From assembly GCA_029260765.1 (NCBI GenBank), contig JAJDCP010000005.1, forward strand, positions 100,934 to 164,933: 64,000 nucleotides of DNA, read 5' to 3'. A model generated the notes under the pieces. It was not told the origin of the DNA. It made no database searches and saw only the letters and a program-made list of their open reading frames with translations. Below, one piece after another: positions 27,639 to 34,653 of this stretch. Every line of letters begins with the position of its first letter. The first letter of the stretch is position 1. The DNA is from Planctomycetota bacterium (GTDB lineage: Bacteria; Planctomycetota; J058; JAJDCP01). Both the position numbers and the translations under genes were made by a program.

Positions 27639-28151
27639 ATGCAGAAGAATCGGAAACTGTTGACTTTGGCCGCGACTCTGGGAGTGGCTATCGCGCTTTG
27701 GGGTTGTGGTGATCCCAAGAGCTCGAAGTACCCCGAGCTCTCCAGTGATGCACCGACGATCAAATACGGATCCGGTGCCAACCAGCTGGCGGACTCGCTG
27801 TGTGTCCCTGGTATGGCAAGCAACGTGACCACTCTGCCCTCGCCACTGATTGTGATCGTCGACAACACCGATCAGGTCGACAACCGCACGGTGGATTGGT
27901 ACGTCGATAGCGACCGCGATGGCAATCCCGATGACAGCAACGCCTGCACCGGTGGTGGCGGCTTTGCAAACGGAGCCGGTGGGGGAACCACCTATCCGGG
28001 TCTGGCTCCCAACGGAGGCTTCCAGACCACCACGGATACTGTCGGGCGCTCGATCGTCTACTATGCACCTTCGGTGCCTTGGCCTCACAGGGTGATGGCG
28101 TACTCGCCGGACTTCGATGTCTGGGTTGTCATGGACATTCAGGTACCCTGA
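27639..28151 (+). CDS. Lipoprotein of unknown function
   Basis: A 170-residue lipoprotein with a positively charged start (MQKNRKLL) and lipobox ALWGC (Cys23). The mature part is short and polar, with a DxDxDxN-like acidic loop (YVDSDRDGNPDDSNAC) that resembles a calcium-binding type III or EF-hand-like loop, and a Gly-rich stretch GGGGFANGAGGG. I do not recognise a family. CTGGGAGAAC upstream fixes the start at 27639. Upstream in the gap are two small hairpins at 27441-27453 (CCCC/GGGG) and 27459-27476 (TGTAAG/CTTACA). It is followed by a hairpin terminator. Confidence 0.55.
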   Translation: MQKNRKLLTLAATLGVAIALWGCGDPKSSKYPELSSDAPTIKYGSGANQLADSLCVPGMASNVTTLPSPLIVIVDNTDQVDNRTVDWYVDSDRDGNPDDSNACTGGGGFANGAGGGTTYPGLAPNGGFQTTTDTVGRSIVYYAPSVPWPHRVMAYSPDFDVWVVMDIQVP

Positions 28152-28177
28152 AACGAGCCTATTCTGTCCGTATCTTT

Positions 28178-28200
28178 CGGCCGGGTTCTCCCGGCCGTTT
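28178..28200 (+). terminator. Intrinsic terminator between convergent genes
   Basis: A perfect 8-bp stem (CGGCCGGG at 28178-28185, CCCGGCCG at 28190-28197) with a TTCT loop is followed by TTT. It lies 27 bp after the lipoprotein stop and just before the end of the convergent ABC gene. The T-run is short. Confidence 0.6.
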
Positions 28201-28224
28201 GCATGTCTGTAGAACACCCGCGGG

Positions 28225-29034
28225 TCAGTCTGCAGGCAGGCGCAGGCCCAAGCAGGGGACCTGGAAGTCCGGCCAGCCCTCGAAAACCCGGCCTTCCACC
28301 CCAAATGCCTGCCGCAGGACCTCGCTGCTCAGGGCCTGCTGCGGGGGGCCCTGAGCCACACAACGCCCGTTGGCAAGCACGACGACACGATCACAATAGC
28401 GCAGGCTCAGATCCAGGTGGTGGGTGGCTACAAGCACGGCTGATCCGCCGTGTGCCTCGTTGCGCAAGATCTCGAAGAATGCCAGCCGGTGGGCGGGGTC
28501 CAGGGCCTCGGTGGGTTCGTCGAGCACCAGGAATGGACTCTCTTGAGCCAGCGCTCGGGCCAGGACGACCCTCCGCCGTTCTCCGCCGGACAAGGCCTCC
28601 AAGCGCCGCCCTGCCAGATCGGCCGCGCCGACCCTGGCCAGGGCTGCGTGCGCGCGTTCGAGGTCAGCAGGGCGGTCATAGAAACCCCGCTCTGGCAGTC
28701 CCATCAGCACGCTCTGCAGCACGGTGAAGGGAAAGCGCGGCTCAAAGCCCTGGGATACGTATGCAAACCAGCGCTGATCCCGGCCAGGGAGCGGCCCGTC
28801 ATCCAAGAGCACCTTCCCCTGACTGGGTGCACACAGGCCGGCCAGCAGCCGAAGCAAACAGGTCTTGCCCGCTCCGTTGGGGCCCAGAATCGCGACCAGC
28901 TCTCCTCGAGCCAACGTACAATCGACGGCTTCCAGGACCGGCTGTTTCGAACCGCGAAAACGGTAGCAGAGCCCGCTGGCTTGAAGCCGCTGGCGCCTTT
29001 CCCCAGCCTCCTCGCTGGTGGGGTCAGAATGCAC
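28225..29034 (-). CDS. ABC transporter ATP-binding protein
   Basis: A 269-residue ATPase subunit. Walker A is GPNGAGKTCLLRLLAG, the signature motif is ALSGGERRRVVLARAL, Walker B is FLVLDEPTEALDP and the switch histidine lies in VATHHLDLSLRYCD. The layout and the tail VLANGRCVAQGPPQQALSSEVLRQAFG resemble the FecE/BtuD/ZnuC branch that serves metal or siderophore permeases. No permease is adjacent, so it may pair with one elsewhere or with the two membrane-anchored proteins encoded upstream. GTG at 29034 overlaps the upstream gene by 11 bp; longer frames exist but lack homology. Confidence 0.85.
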   Translation of the reverse strand: MHSDPTSEEAGERRQRLQASGLCYRFRGSKQPVLEAVDCTLARGELVAILGPNGAGKTCLLRLLAGLCAPSQGKVLLDDGPLPGRDQRWFAYVSQGFEPRFPFTVLQSVLMGLPERGFYDRPADLERAHAALARVGAADLAGRRLEALSGGERRRVVLARALAQESPFLVLDEPTEALDPAHRLAFFEILRNEAHGGSAVLVATHHLDLSLRYCDRVVVLANGRCVAQGPPQQALSSEVLRQAFGVEGRVFEGWPDFQVPCLGLRLPAD

Positions 29035-29560
29035 GTGTCGGTCGAGAAGAAATGCCGCACAACACAGAGTCGGCGACGACCTCCACATCGCGCAGGTTGC
29101 GCAGCAGATTGCGGAAACGCGGGGACAACTGCGTCTGCGCCTGGTCCCACAGCCCGGGCAGCAAGAGCCCGGGTACCGTCCTGCCACCCAGCTGCAGCTC
29201 TTCGAGAGTCAGGCCGTGGCGGCGCCCCTCGAACTGGGCGACGAGATTCCACCATTCTCCCTCGAACTCGACCGAGGCGTTGAGCACCAGGCGAGGGGCA
29301 CGCAACTCGAGCCGCACGCGGTCGCCAGGTCGGCAGACCAGGATTTGCAACTGTCCAGCCCCCAGCTGCAGACGCGCTTCGCGTACCGGGCGCCCCGAGA
29401 GCGATCGCTCGATCTGCAACAACAGGCTGTCTGTGGGAGCACCGGCCCAAGGGTCGACGGCAGGAGTCGAGTCTGTGAACAGCCAGGAAGGCAGAGCGCT
29501 CCAAGCCGTGACCAGCAATCCGAGCAAGGCAGCGCCAGCGAGCAGCCGGCCCCCTCTCAT
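29024..29560 (-). CDS. Membrane-anchored protein of unknown function
   Basis: A 178-residue protein with an N-terminal signal anchor (residues 5-24, LLAGAALLGLLVTAWSAL) and a beta-rich extracytoplasmic domain (LQLGAGQLQILVCRPGDRVRLELRAP, GLTLEELQLGGRTVPGLLLPGL). The pattern of a deeply buried sheet with a C-terminal helix is reminiscent of lipid-binding or LptC-like folds, but I do not recognise a family. It starts in an ATGA overlap with the zinc-ribbon gene and overlaps the ABC gene, so the three are translated together. Confidence 0.5.
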   Translation of the reverse strand: MRGGRLLAGAALLGLLVTAWSALPSWLFTDSTPAVDPWAGAPTDSLLLQIERSLSGRPVREARLQLGAGQLQILVCRPGDRVRLELRAPRLVLNASVEFEGEWWNLVAQFEGRRHGLTLEELQLGGRTVPGLLLPGLWDQAQTQLSPRFRNLLRNLRDVEVVADSVLCGISSRPTRAF

Positions 29561-31287
29561 TGGCGGTTCAGCTCAATACCGTCGAGGGTGACGCCGATGA
29601 CCGTCGAGTTGCCGACCAAGACGAAGATCCAACCCGTGCGGGTCGTGTGCGGAGGCAGGGCCCCCCATACGAAGCTGTCTTCCAACAGACTCGGCAGGTT
29701 TGAGACCATGCGTGCCACATCCGGAATCGGCATCGAGGTGCCCTGGCCGGAGAGTTGTATGTTGAAGCGTGCAGGTCCCACGTCGACTGTTGAGTCACCC
29801 AAGTTGCGCACCTGGATCTGGACGCGCATCTTGTCCTTGTGCAGCGGCAGCAACTCTGCCCGTTCCCAGACGCCATACAAATCACTGGCCGTCTGCGAGC
29901 CCTTCACATCGAGGTCGGTCTCGCGGGTCCAGGTCGACAAGTCCGAACGGTTGTAGCGTGGTTGGTACTCGGTGATCGCAAACCAGGCGCCAGCGAACAG
30001 GCCGCCGATCAACAAAAAGACACCGAACGCTGCCAGGGCCGCACCGCGGATCTCCGGGCCCATGGCCTTCTTGCGGGCCTGCTGCTGCTCAGAATCCTTC
30101 GCTTCGCGCAGGGCGACCGCAGTGCGGCCCTGGGCGCTCGCACTGGCGCCCGATTGCGTGCCCCACGAAGCCTCGCCGCTCGCGCCCGAAGACTGCCCAC
30201 CCGACCAGGACTCATCCATGGTCGAGACTGCGGGTTTGCCCCACGAGTCTGCCGAACCAGCGCTTCCACTGTCAGCGGCCCAGCCCTGGCTGCCGGAGGC
30301 ATCGCCCCCTGCAAGCTCTCCGGAGTCGAGGATGTCGTCCCAGGCCTTGGTCGTCGCAGAGATGTTCTGATGCGAGCCGGTACTCTCGTGTCCATCTACG
30401 GCCACATCGTGGGCGCTATCGCGGTCGGCGTACTGAGACTCGGAGTGGACCCGTGACGTCTCGTCATACTCGTCCATGGCGTGTTGCGAGCCCACATCGC
30501 TGTGGAAACCATCGGTCCCCCCGCTGTCGTATCCCGAGTCGCGGAAGGTCTCGACCCCTCCGCTGGAGGCACCCGAAGAAGCGTAGGTTCCCGAATCGTA
30601 GCCCGGATCACTTCCGTACTTGCCGGACTCGTAGCCCGGATCGCTGCTGTAGCCACCGGAGTCGTAACTGGGGTCGCTACTGTAGCCTCCCGAATCATAG
30701 CCGGGATCGGTGGAATAGGAGCCGTCGGTTCCGTAGGTGCCGGAGTCGTACCCCGGATCGGTCCCGTAGCTGCCCGCTTCGATGTTCGTGTCGGTCGTGT
30801 AGCCGTCGGCTTCGCCGACGTATCCGCCGCTTTCGAATCCGTCTTCAGGGCTGAAGGATTCGGAGGCGCGCCGACCACCTTCGACAACCGGCTGGTTTCT
30901 GGCCGTCTCGATGTCTTCGTCGGGCGCCGGCGAGCTGTGCTTGTTGGCCCCGGGTGCCTTGAATTCGTCGACTGCAGCCATTCCGCCGGTGTTCGCCGCG
31001 TTGCGGAAGGACGGATCTTCCCAGACATCGGCTTCATCGGGATTGTTGTTCACATCCAGCACCGACGGGTCGAGGATGCCCACTTTCTTCGAGAGCAGGC
31101 CGACCTCTTTGCCTTCGGTCCACGATCCCTCGCTCTGCGAAGCGGCCTCGGGCTCGTCGTCGTCCCAGTTTTCGGGACCCTCCTGCGTGGCACAGCTGCC
31201 GCAGAGGAAGCGCCCGTCCGTGTTGACCATGTCGCTGAGGTAGAACGGGTTGCTGCACCCGCTACAAATGTCAATCTCTTCAGTCAC
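29557..31287 (-). CDS. Zinc-ribbon membrane protein with Tyr/Gly/Ser/Asp-rich repeats
   Basis: About 576 residues in three parts. The N-terminal zinc ribbon has two CxxC pairs (CSGC and CGSC). A long low-complexity region of about 360 residues follows, including tandem units of roughly ten residues built on YDSGGYSSDP. A transmembrane helix (IRGAALAAFGVFLLIGGLFAGAWFAI) and a C-terminal beta domain of ~130 residues (VQIQVRNLGDSTVDVG) resemble DUF3426-type proteins. The topology predicts a cytoplasmic ribbon and repeat region and a periplasmic C-terminus. GTG at 31287 is chosen; TTG at 31353 is an alternative with 22 more residues. First gene of a three-gene operon ending in an ABC ATPase. Confidence 0.6.
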   Translation of the reverse strand: MTEEIDICSGCSNPFYLSDMVNTDGRFLCGSCATQEGPENWDDDEPEAASQSEGSWTEGKEVGLLSKKVGILDPSVLDVNNNPDEADVWEDPSFRNAANTGGMAAVDEFKAPGANKHSSPAPDEDIETARNQPVVEGGRRASESFSPEDGFESGGYVGEADGYTTDTNIEAGSYGTDPGYDSGTYGTDGSYSTDPGYDSGGYSSDPSYDSGGYSSDPGYESGKYGSDPGYDSGTYASSGASSGGVETFRDSGYDSGGTDGFHSDVGSQHAMDEYDETSRVHSESQYADRDSAHDVAVDGHESTGSHQNISATTKAWDDILDSGELAGGDASGSQGWAADSGSAGSADSWGKPAVSTMDESWSGGQSSGASGEASWGTQSGASASAQGRTAVALREAKDSEQQQARKKAMGPEIRGAALAAFGVFLLIGGLFAGAWFAITEYQPRYNRSDLSTWTRETDLDVKGSQTASDLYGVWERAELLPLHKDKMRVQIQVRNLGDSTVDVGPARFNIQLSGQGTSMPIPDVARMVSNLPSLLEDSFVWGALPPHTTRTGWIFVLVGNSTVIGVTLDGIELNRQ

Positions 31288-31477
31288 GACCGGCGTCTCA
31301 ATAGATGATGTGGAGAATGAACCAATGTCATGTTGTACAAGGTTTCGCCCCAAAAACCCACGATTTTAGTCTGTAGAGGTCGGGGAATGGCTGCCCTTGG
31401 GCGGTGAGAGCCTGGCTGGCGCGGCATCGGAGGCTGCCGCCCGCCGAGCTATGTCGGCATCAGGTAACGAATCCTGC

Positions 31478-31903
31478 TTACCGGACTCCCGCGGAAGCGT
31501 CGTCGGCGGGCAGCCGCAACGCCGGTAGACCCGCGATGGCCGTGAGTTGTGGCCGGCGGCTCCTATGCAGCAGGAATCCGATCAGGACATGCAGGCAATC
31601 CCCGAGCAGTTGGAGGGATGGCCGGGCATGCCTGCTCGGCATCGTCGTCCATGGGCGGGGAGACGGATGCAGTGGGGCTGCGGGCGGTGGCACACAGGGG
31701 CGCGATGAGGCGGGGCCGTGCTCGAGCTGCAAGCGGATCCGCGGCTTACGGCTGCGCGCTGCTTTGCGACCAGCACCGGCCGATCTCTGCGCGCGGGCGG
31801 GCCGTTCGGACACCGCGAGCAGCGTCTCGACCGGTTCGGGTTGGGCAGGGGCGAGGAGCAGCGCTCCCAGCCGATTCGTGCTCAAGCGTTTACGCGACGA
31901 CAT
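31478..31903 (-). CDS. Small basic protein downstream of parA (uncertain)
   Basis: A possible 141-residue protein whose ATG has an excellent ribosome binding site (GCGAGGAG, six bases upstream) that lies in the last codons of parA. The ATG precedes the parA stop region by a few bases only in the complementary sense of the operon (parA stop at 31890-31892). The N-terminus MSSRKRLSTNRLGALL and an Arg/Lys-rich middle resemble short partners that follow orphan ParA genes. The C-terminal half is Pro/Arg-rich and may be the wrong frame, so a frameshift is possible. I do not recognise a family. Confidence 0.35.
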   Translation of the reverse strand: MSSRKRLSTNRLGALLLAPAQPEPVETLLAVSERPARAQRSAGAGRKAARSRKPRIRLQLEHGPASSRPCVPPPAAPLHPSPRPWTTMPSRHARPSLQLLGDCLHVLIGFLLHRSRRPQLTAIAGLPALRLPADDASAGVR

Positions 31904-32675
31904 GCGGACTCCTCGCCAGGATCTCTGCGGCGAGAGCCCGGTATTCACGCGCGGAGCGCGTACGCGGCGCGAACAACTCGACAGGCAGGCCATGCAGGGC
32001 CGCTTCGCGTATCCTCACGTCGACCCCAATGCAGACCTCGGAGAGGTGTGCTGCGAAGTGGCTCCGAAGCTGCTCGAGAACTTCCCGGCAGATGCGTGTG
32101 CGCCGATCGAACAGGGTGGGGACCACGAGCAGATCCTGGTCTGGCCTGCGCCGCGCCTTGACGACCCGGAGTGTGTCCATGAGCTGGCTGAGGCCGGTGG
32201 CTGCGTAGAAGTCGCACTGCACGGGCACGACCACCAGGTCGGCGGCGCTGAGCGCGTTGAGTGTCAGCACTCCCAGTGACGGGGGCGCGTCGATAAGCAC
32301 GAAGTCGGGGAGCTGTGGGGCCCCCGGCTCGAAGCTCGCGTCCCGCAGGCGTTGAGAGAGGATCTCGTCAAAGCCAAGCTCGCCGAGCAGTCGTCGCTCA
32401 GCCACCGACAGCCGCACGGCTGAGGGAATCAGGCGCATGCCGGGGACGGCTGTGTCTATCAGAACCGTATCGAGCTCCGCTCCTTCGACGAGCAGCTCCA
32501 GGCTCGTGTGTTCGACTTTTTGCGGGTCGAAGCCGAGCCCGAGGGTAAGATTGGCCTGGGGATCGAGATCGATCAACCAGACGCTCCGCCCGCGGGCGGC
32601 CAACGCTGCGCCCAGGGACAGGCAGGTGGTCGTCTTGGCCACTCCGCCCTTTTGATTACTCACTGCGACGATCAT
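31890..32675 (-). CDS. parA: ParA/Soj family ATPase
   Basis: A 261-residue P-loop ATPase of the ParA/MinD group, which positions chromosomes, plasmids or protein complexes by ATP-dependent surface gradients. The deviant Walker A is QKGGVAKTTT (Lys9 and Lys14), LIDLDPQANLTLGLG carries Walker A', and FVLIDAPPSLGVLTLNAL carries Walker B. No parB or parS-like repeat is adjacent, so it is an orphan. It is distinct from the tadZ gene at 47889. The divergent neighbour at 32887 begins 211 bp away. It may position a cellular structure rather than the chromosome. Confidence 0.85.
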   Translation of the reverse strand: MIVAVSNQKGGVAKTTTCLSLGAALAARGRSVWLIDLDPQANLTLGLGFDPQKVEHTSLELLVEGAELDTVLIDTAVPGMRLIPSAVRLSVAERRLLGELGFDEILSQRLRDASFEPGAPQLPDFVLIDAPPSLGVLTLNALSAADLVVVPVQCDFYAATGLSQLMDTLRVVKARRRPDQDLLVVPTLFDRRTRICREVLEQLRSHFAAHLSEVCIGVDVRIREAALHGLPVELFAPRTRSAREYRALAAEILARSPHVVA

Positions 32676-32886
32676 GGGAATCTCCCGAGCTACAGACGTC
32701 TCTGGCTGAGGTCGACCTCAAGCAATGGCTGCCCAGGCGGCACACTCCTCAGGGTCTCCTCGATGTATCGGAGCCGGGGAGAGCAGGCTTGAGCGTCTCT
32801 GAGAGCCTGTCGGAGTACTCGTTTCACTCTCAAGTCGGCTCAGGCGGTGGCCGATACTGGCAATGGTCGTGGTTGGAGGAGGTTTC

Positions 32887-33327
32887 GTGAGCGACTACGT
32901 TGCCGATTTGAAGTCGTCCATCGAGACAGAGCTCGGCTCATTGCGAGCTTTCTTTTCGGTACTGGTGCAGCAGCCGCGCTTCGTACAGCTCGAAGCAGCA
33001 GTGATCCGCCAGCTACCGGAGCAATTCCATCGCCTGGACGCGATCCGCGATTCCTTGCAGGATCTGGTCTTTTTCGGTGATGTGCTCGACGAGACACGGC
33101 GTGAGGTAGACCGGGTGCTGGGACGCAGTGAGGCGGCCGCGCCAGATTTTGAGGCCGAAGAGGACTCGGACTCCAAGGAGCTCATCGAGGAGATCGTCGC
33201 CGAGAAGCTGGCGCGCACCAAACCGGCACCAGTTCCGGTCGCGGCATGTACCGCGATCGAGGTTCCCCAGCCATCTTTCCAGGCCATCGCGGCCCAGCAA
33301 TACGACCTGGGCGCGATCTGGGGCTGA
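32887..33327 (+). CDS. Conserved-looking small acidic protein, function unknown
   Basis: A 146-residue soluble protein predicted to be almost entirely helical: SDYVADLKSSIETELGSLRAFFSVLVQQ, then a second helix LEAAVIRQLPEQFHRLDAIRD, then an acidic stretch EAEEDSDSKELIEEIVAEKL. The C-terminus is a short Ala/Pro-rich tail. GTG at 32887 is chosen because GGAGGA lies at 32875-32880. It is divergent from parA and stops just before repeat copy B. No family was recognised; a coiled-coil adaptor is possible. Confidence 0.5.
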   Translation: MSDYVADLKSSIETELGSLRAFFSVLVQQPRFVQLEAAVIRQLPEQFHRLDAIRDSLQDLVFFGDVLDETRREVDRVLGRSEAAAPDFEAEEDSDSKELIEEIVAEKLARTKPAPVPVAACTAIEVPQPSFQAIAAQQYDLGAIWG

Positions 33328-33341
33328 GCCGTAGGCTGTGC

Positions 33342-33609
33342 GCGGAGGCGCTAGTGCCTGCCCATTGCCCACACGTCGCCTTTGACAAGCTTGGCGGCGC
33401 TGTGGGGTCAGGGGCGTCCCCCCGCCGTGGCTTCAGGCCTCCGGCTTCAGACTTCTGGCTGCTTGCTGGAAAACATGGAGTTTCGGGTAGTCTCTACTCA
33501 TGACGTGGTCTCCCTTGGCAGAAGCCAGGAGCCCGTAGCCAGGAGCCCAGGCAAGTCAATCGCCGGGCGCGCGCCAACCTGTTCGGGCAGACTTGTGGGC
33601 TGGGCAGCG
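33342..33609 (-). repeat. Repeat copy B (inverted relative to copy A)
   Basis: Reverse-complement counterpart of 25278-25549. Read on the minus strand it begins after the TAG of the RNase-G-like gene with the same GCTGCCCAGCCCACAAG and ends near the same CTAGCGCC. Conserved points are GGGCTCCTGGCT twice, a ribosome binding site (AAGGGAGA) and a short frame at 33433-33501 starting MSRDYPKLHVFQQA, again the N-terminus of S23-type four-helix-bundle proteins, here running 22 residues. The two copies differ by many substitutions, so the duplication is not recent. Confidence 0.7.
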
Positions 33610-34407
33610 CTAGGCCGAGGCGCCGACCGTGCTGGCGGAAGCCACCAGCTCGATACTGTTGCCTTTGTGGTGGGAAGCCAAGAAAATTTCGATCTGCTTC
33701 GTCAACAGATCGCTCTCGACCTCGACCCGGTCGACTTCGCCGTCGATCCAGGTGCCGAGCAATCTGGTTACAGGCTCGGCCGCTTCGTACACCAGCGACG
33801 GCGCCTCTGCGTCCTTGACGGCGCGGGTCAGCTCTCCCCACAACGCGAGCAAGTAGACCAGCTCACGCCGCAGCGTCGCTTGGTTGGCGTACTCGCTATC
33901 GGTGCGCAGCACGTAGCCGAGGTCTTCGGGGGGCTGCATGTGTTCGAGCACTGCCAGCAGGCGGTCGCGCTCGAGGTCGTCGCTGATCTTCTTCGAGACA
34001 GCACGGGAAGGATTGCCGGGCATGATCACCAGCAAGCTGGAGGCCAGGTTGACCTGCGTAGTCAGCACGAAGCCCTTGGAATTCGAGCGGTCTTCGTTGA
34101 CCTGCACCAGGACCGTCTGGCCCGGTTGCAGCAGAGAGTGGATGTTCGGACGGCGCCTGTCGCGAGGGGGAGCGCCGTTACCGTACGCGGGCAGAACCTG
34201 AAAAGCTGGCAGGAAGCCTTCTTCCTGGCCGCCAAAGTCGACGAACGCTCCCTGCGCATTGCGGGAGATCGAGACGACGGTGCCTAGATAGATGTTGCCG
34301 ATGAACCCGGCGGGTACGACTTTTTCTGCGAAAGTACGGGCGCCATCGGCGGAGTCCTTGCGGATTCGATAGCCGTCGGCCTCCCGGAGGATGCGGATGT
34401 GTGTCAT
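33610..34407 (-). CDS. RNase E/G paralogue lacking the catalytic domain
   Basis: A 265-residue protein aligned by eye with the first half of the rng product. GNIYLGTVVSISRNAQGAFVDFGGQEEGFLPA is the S1 start, and it continues with SLLQPGQTVLVQVNEDRSNSKGFVLTTQVNLASSLLVIMPG. KKISDDLERDRLL and GYVLRTDSEY match the RNase E/G insert and following domain. The protein ends near the position of residue 260 of the full-length enzyme, before the catalytic Asp306 and Asp349 and the zinc-link, so it cannot be a normal RNase. It may be an RNA-binding regulator. TGGAG seven bases upstream supports the start. The stop coincides with the edge of repeat copy B, so truncation by that element is likely. Confidence 0.75.
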   Translation of the reverse strand: MTHIRILREADGYRIRKDSADGARTFAEKVVPAGFIGNIYLGTVVSISRNAQGAFVDFGGQEEGFLPAFQVLPAYGNGAPPRDRRRPNIHSLLQPGQTVLVQVNEDRSNSKGFVLTTQVNLASSLLVIMPGNPSRAVSKKISDDLERDRLLAVLEHMQPPEDLGYVLRTDSEYANQATLRRELVYLLALWGELTRAVKDAEAPSLVYEAAEPVTRLLGTWIDGEVDRVEVESDLLTKQIEIFLASHHKGNSIELVASASTVGASA

Positions 34408-34653
34408 CTTCGACTCCAGGTCGGTGTGTTTGGGGGGCTCGTGTGCGAGGTGTTTCTTTTCGCTTCAGGCCGCAGGGGGAGACCCCGCAGCATCGTTGAT
34501 TGGCGGCAGCATAACAGCTGCAAGGTGCCAGGTCTATGATCAGCAGCGGATGGCAAGCGCGGCCTGTTGGCACGGCAGCGCACTGGAGCATTGCACCCAT
34601 CCACCCTGTGAGGCACACTGGTCAATGAGCGCGAGCCTTTTCGGGGATCGTCG

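Noticed and set aside
26519..27868. 449-codon frame on the minus strand
   Set aside because: Antisense to the LamG phosphoesterase and the following lipoprotein; no domain seen.
30520..30790. Repeat array in non-coding DNA
   Set aside because: The periodicity is 30 bp and encodes the YDSGGYSSDP-type units of the zinc-ribbon protein, so it is coding.
31890..32675. Chromosomal parABS locus
   Set aside because: No ParB gene, no parS-like palindromes and no gidA/gidB neighbours; it is treated as an orphan ParA.
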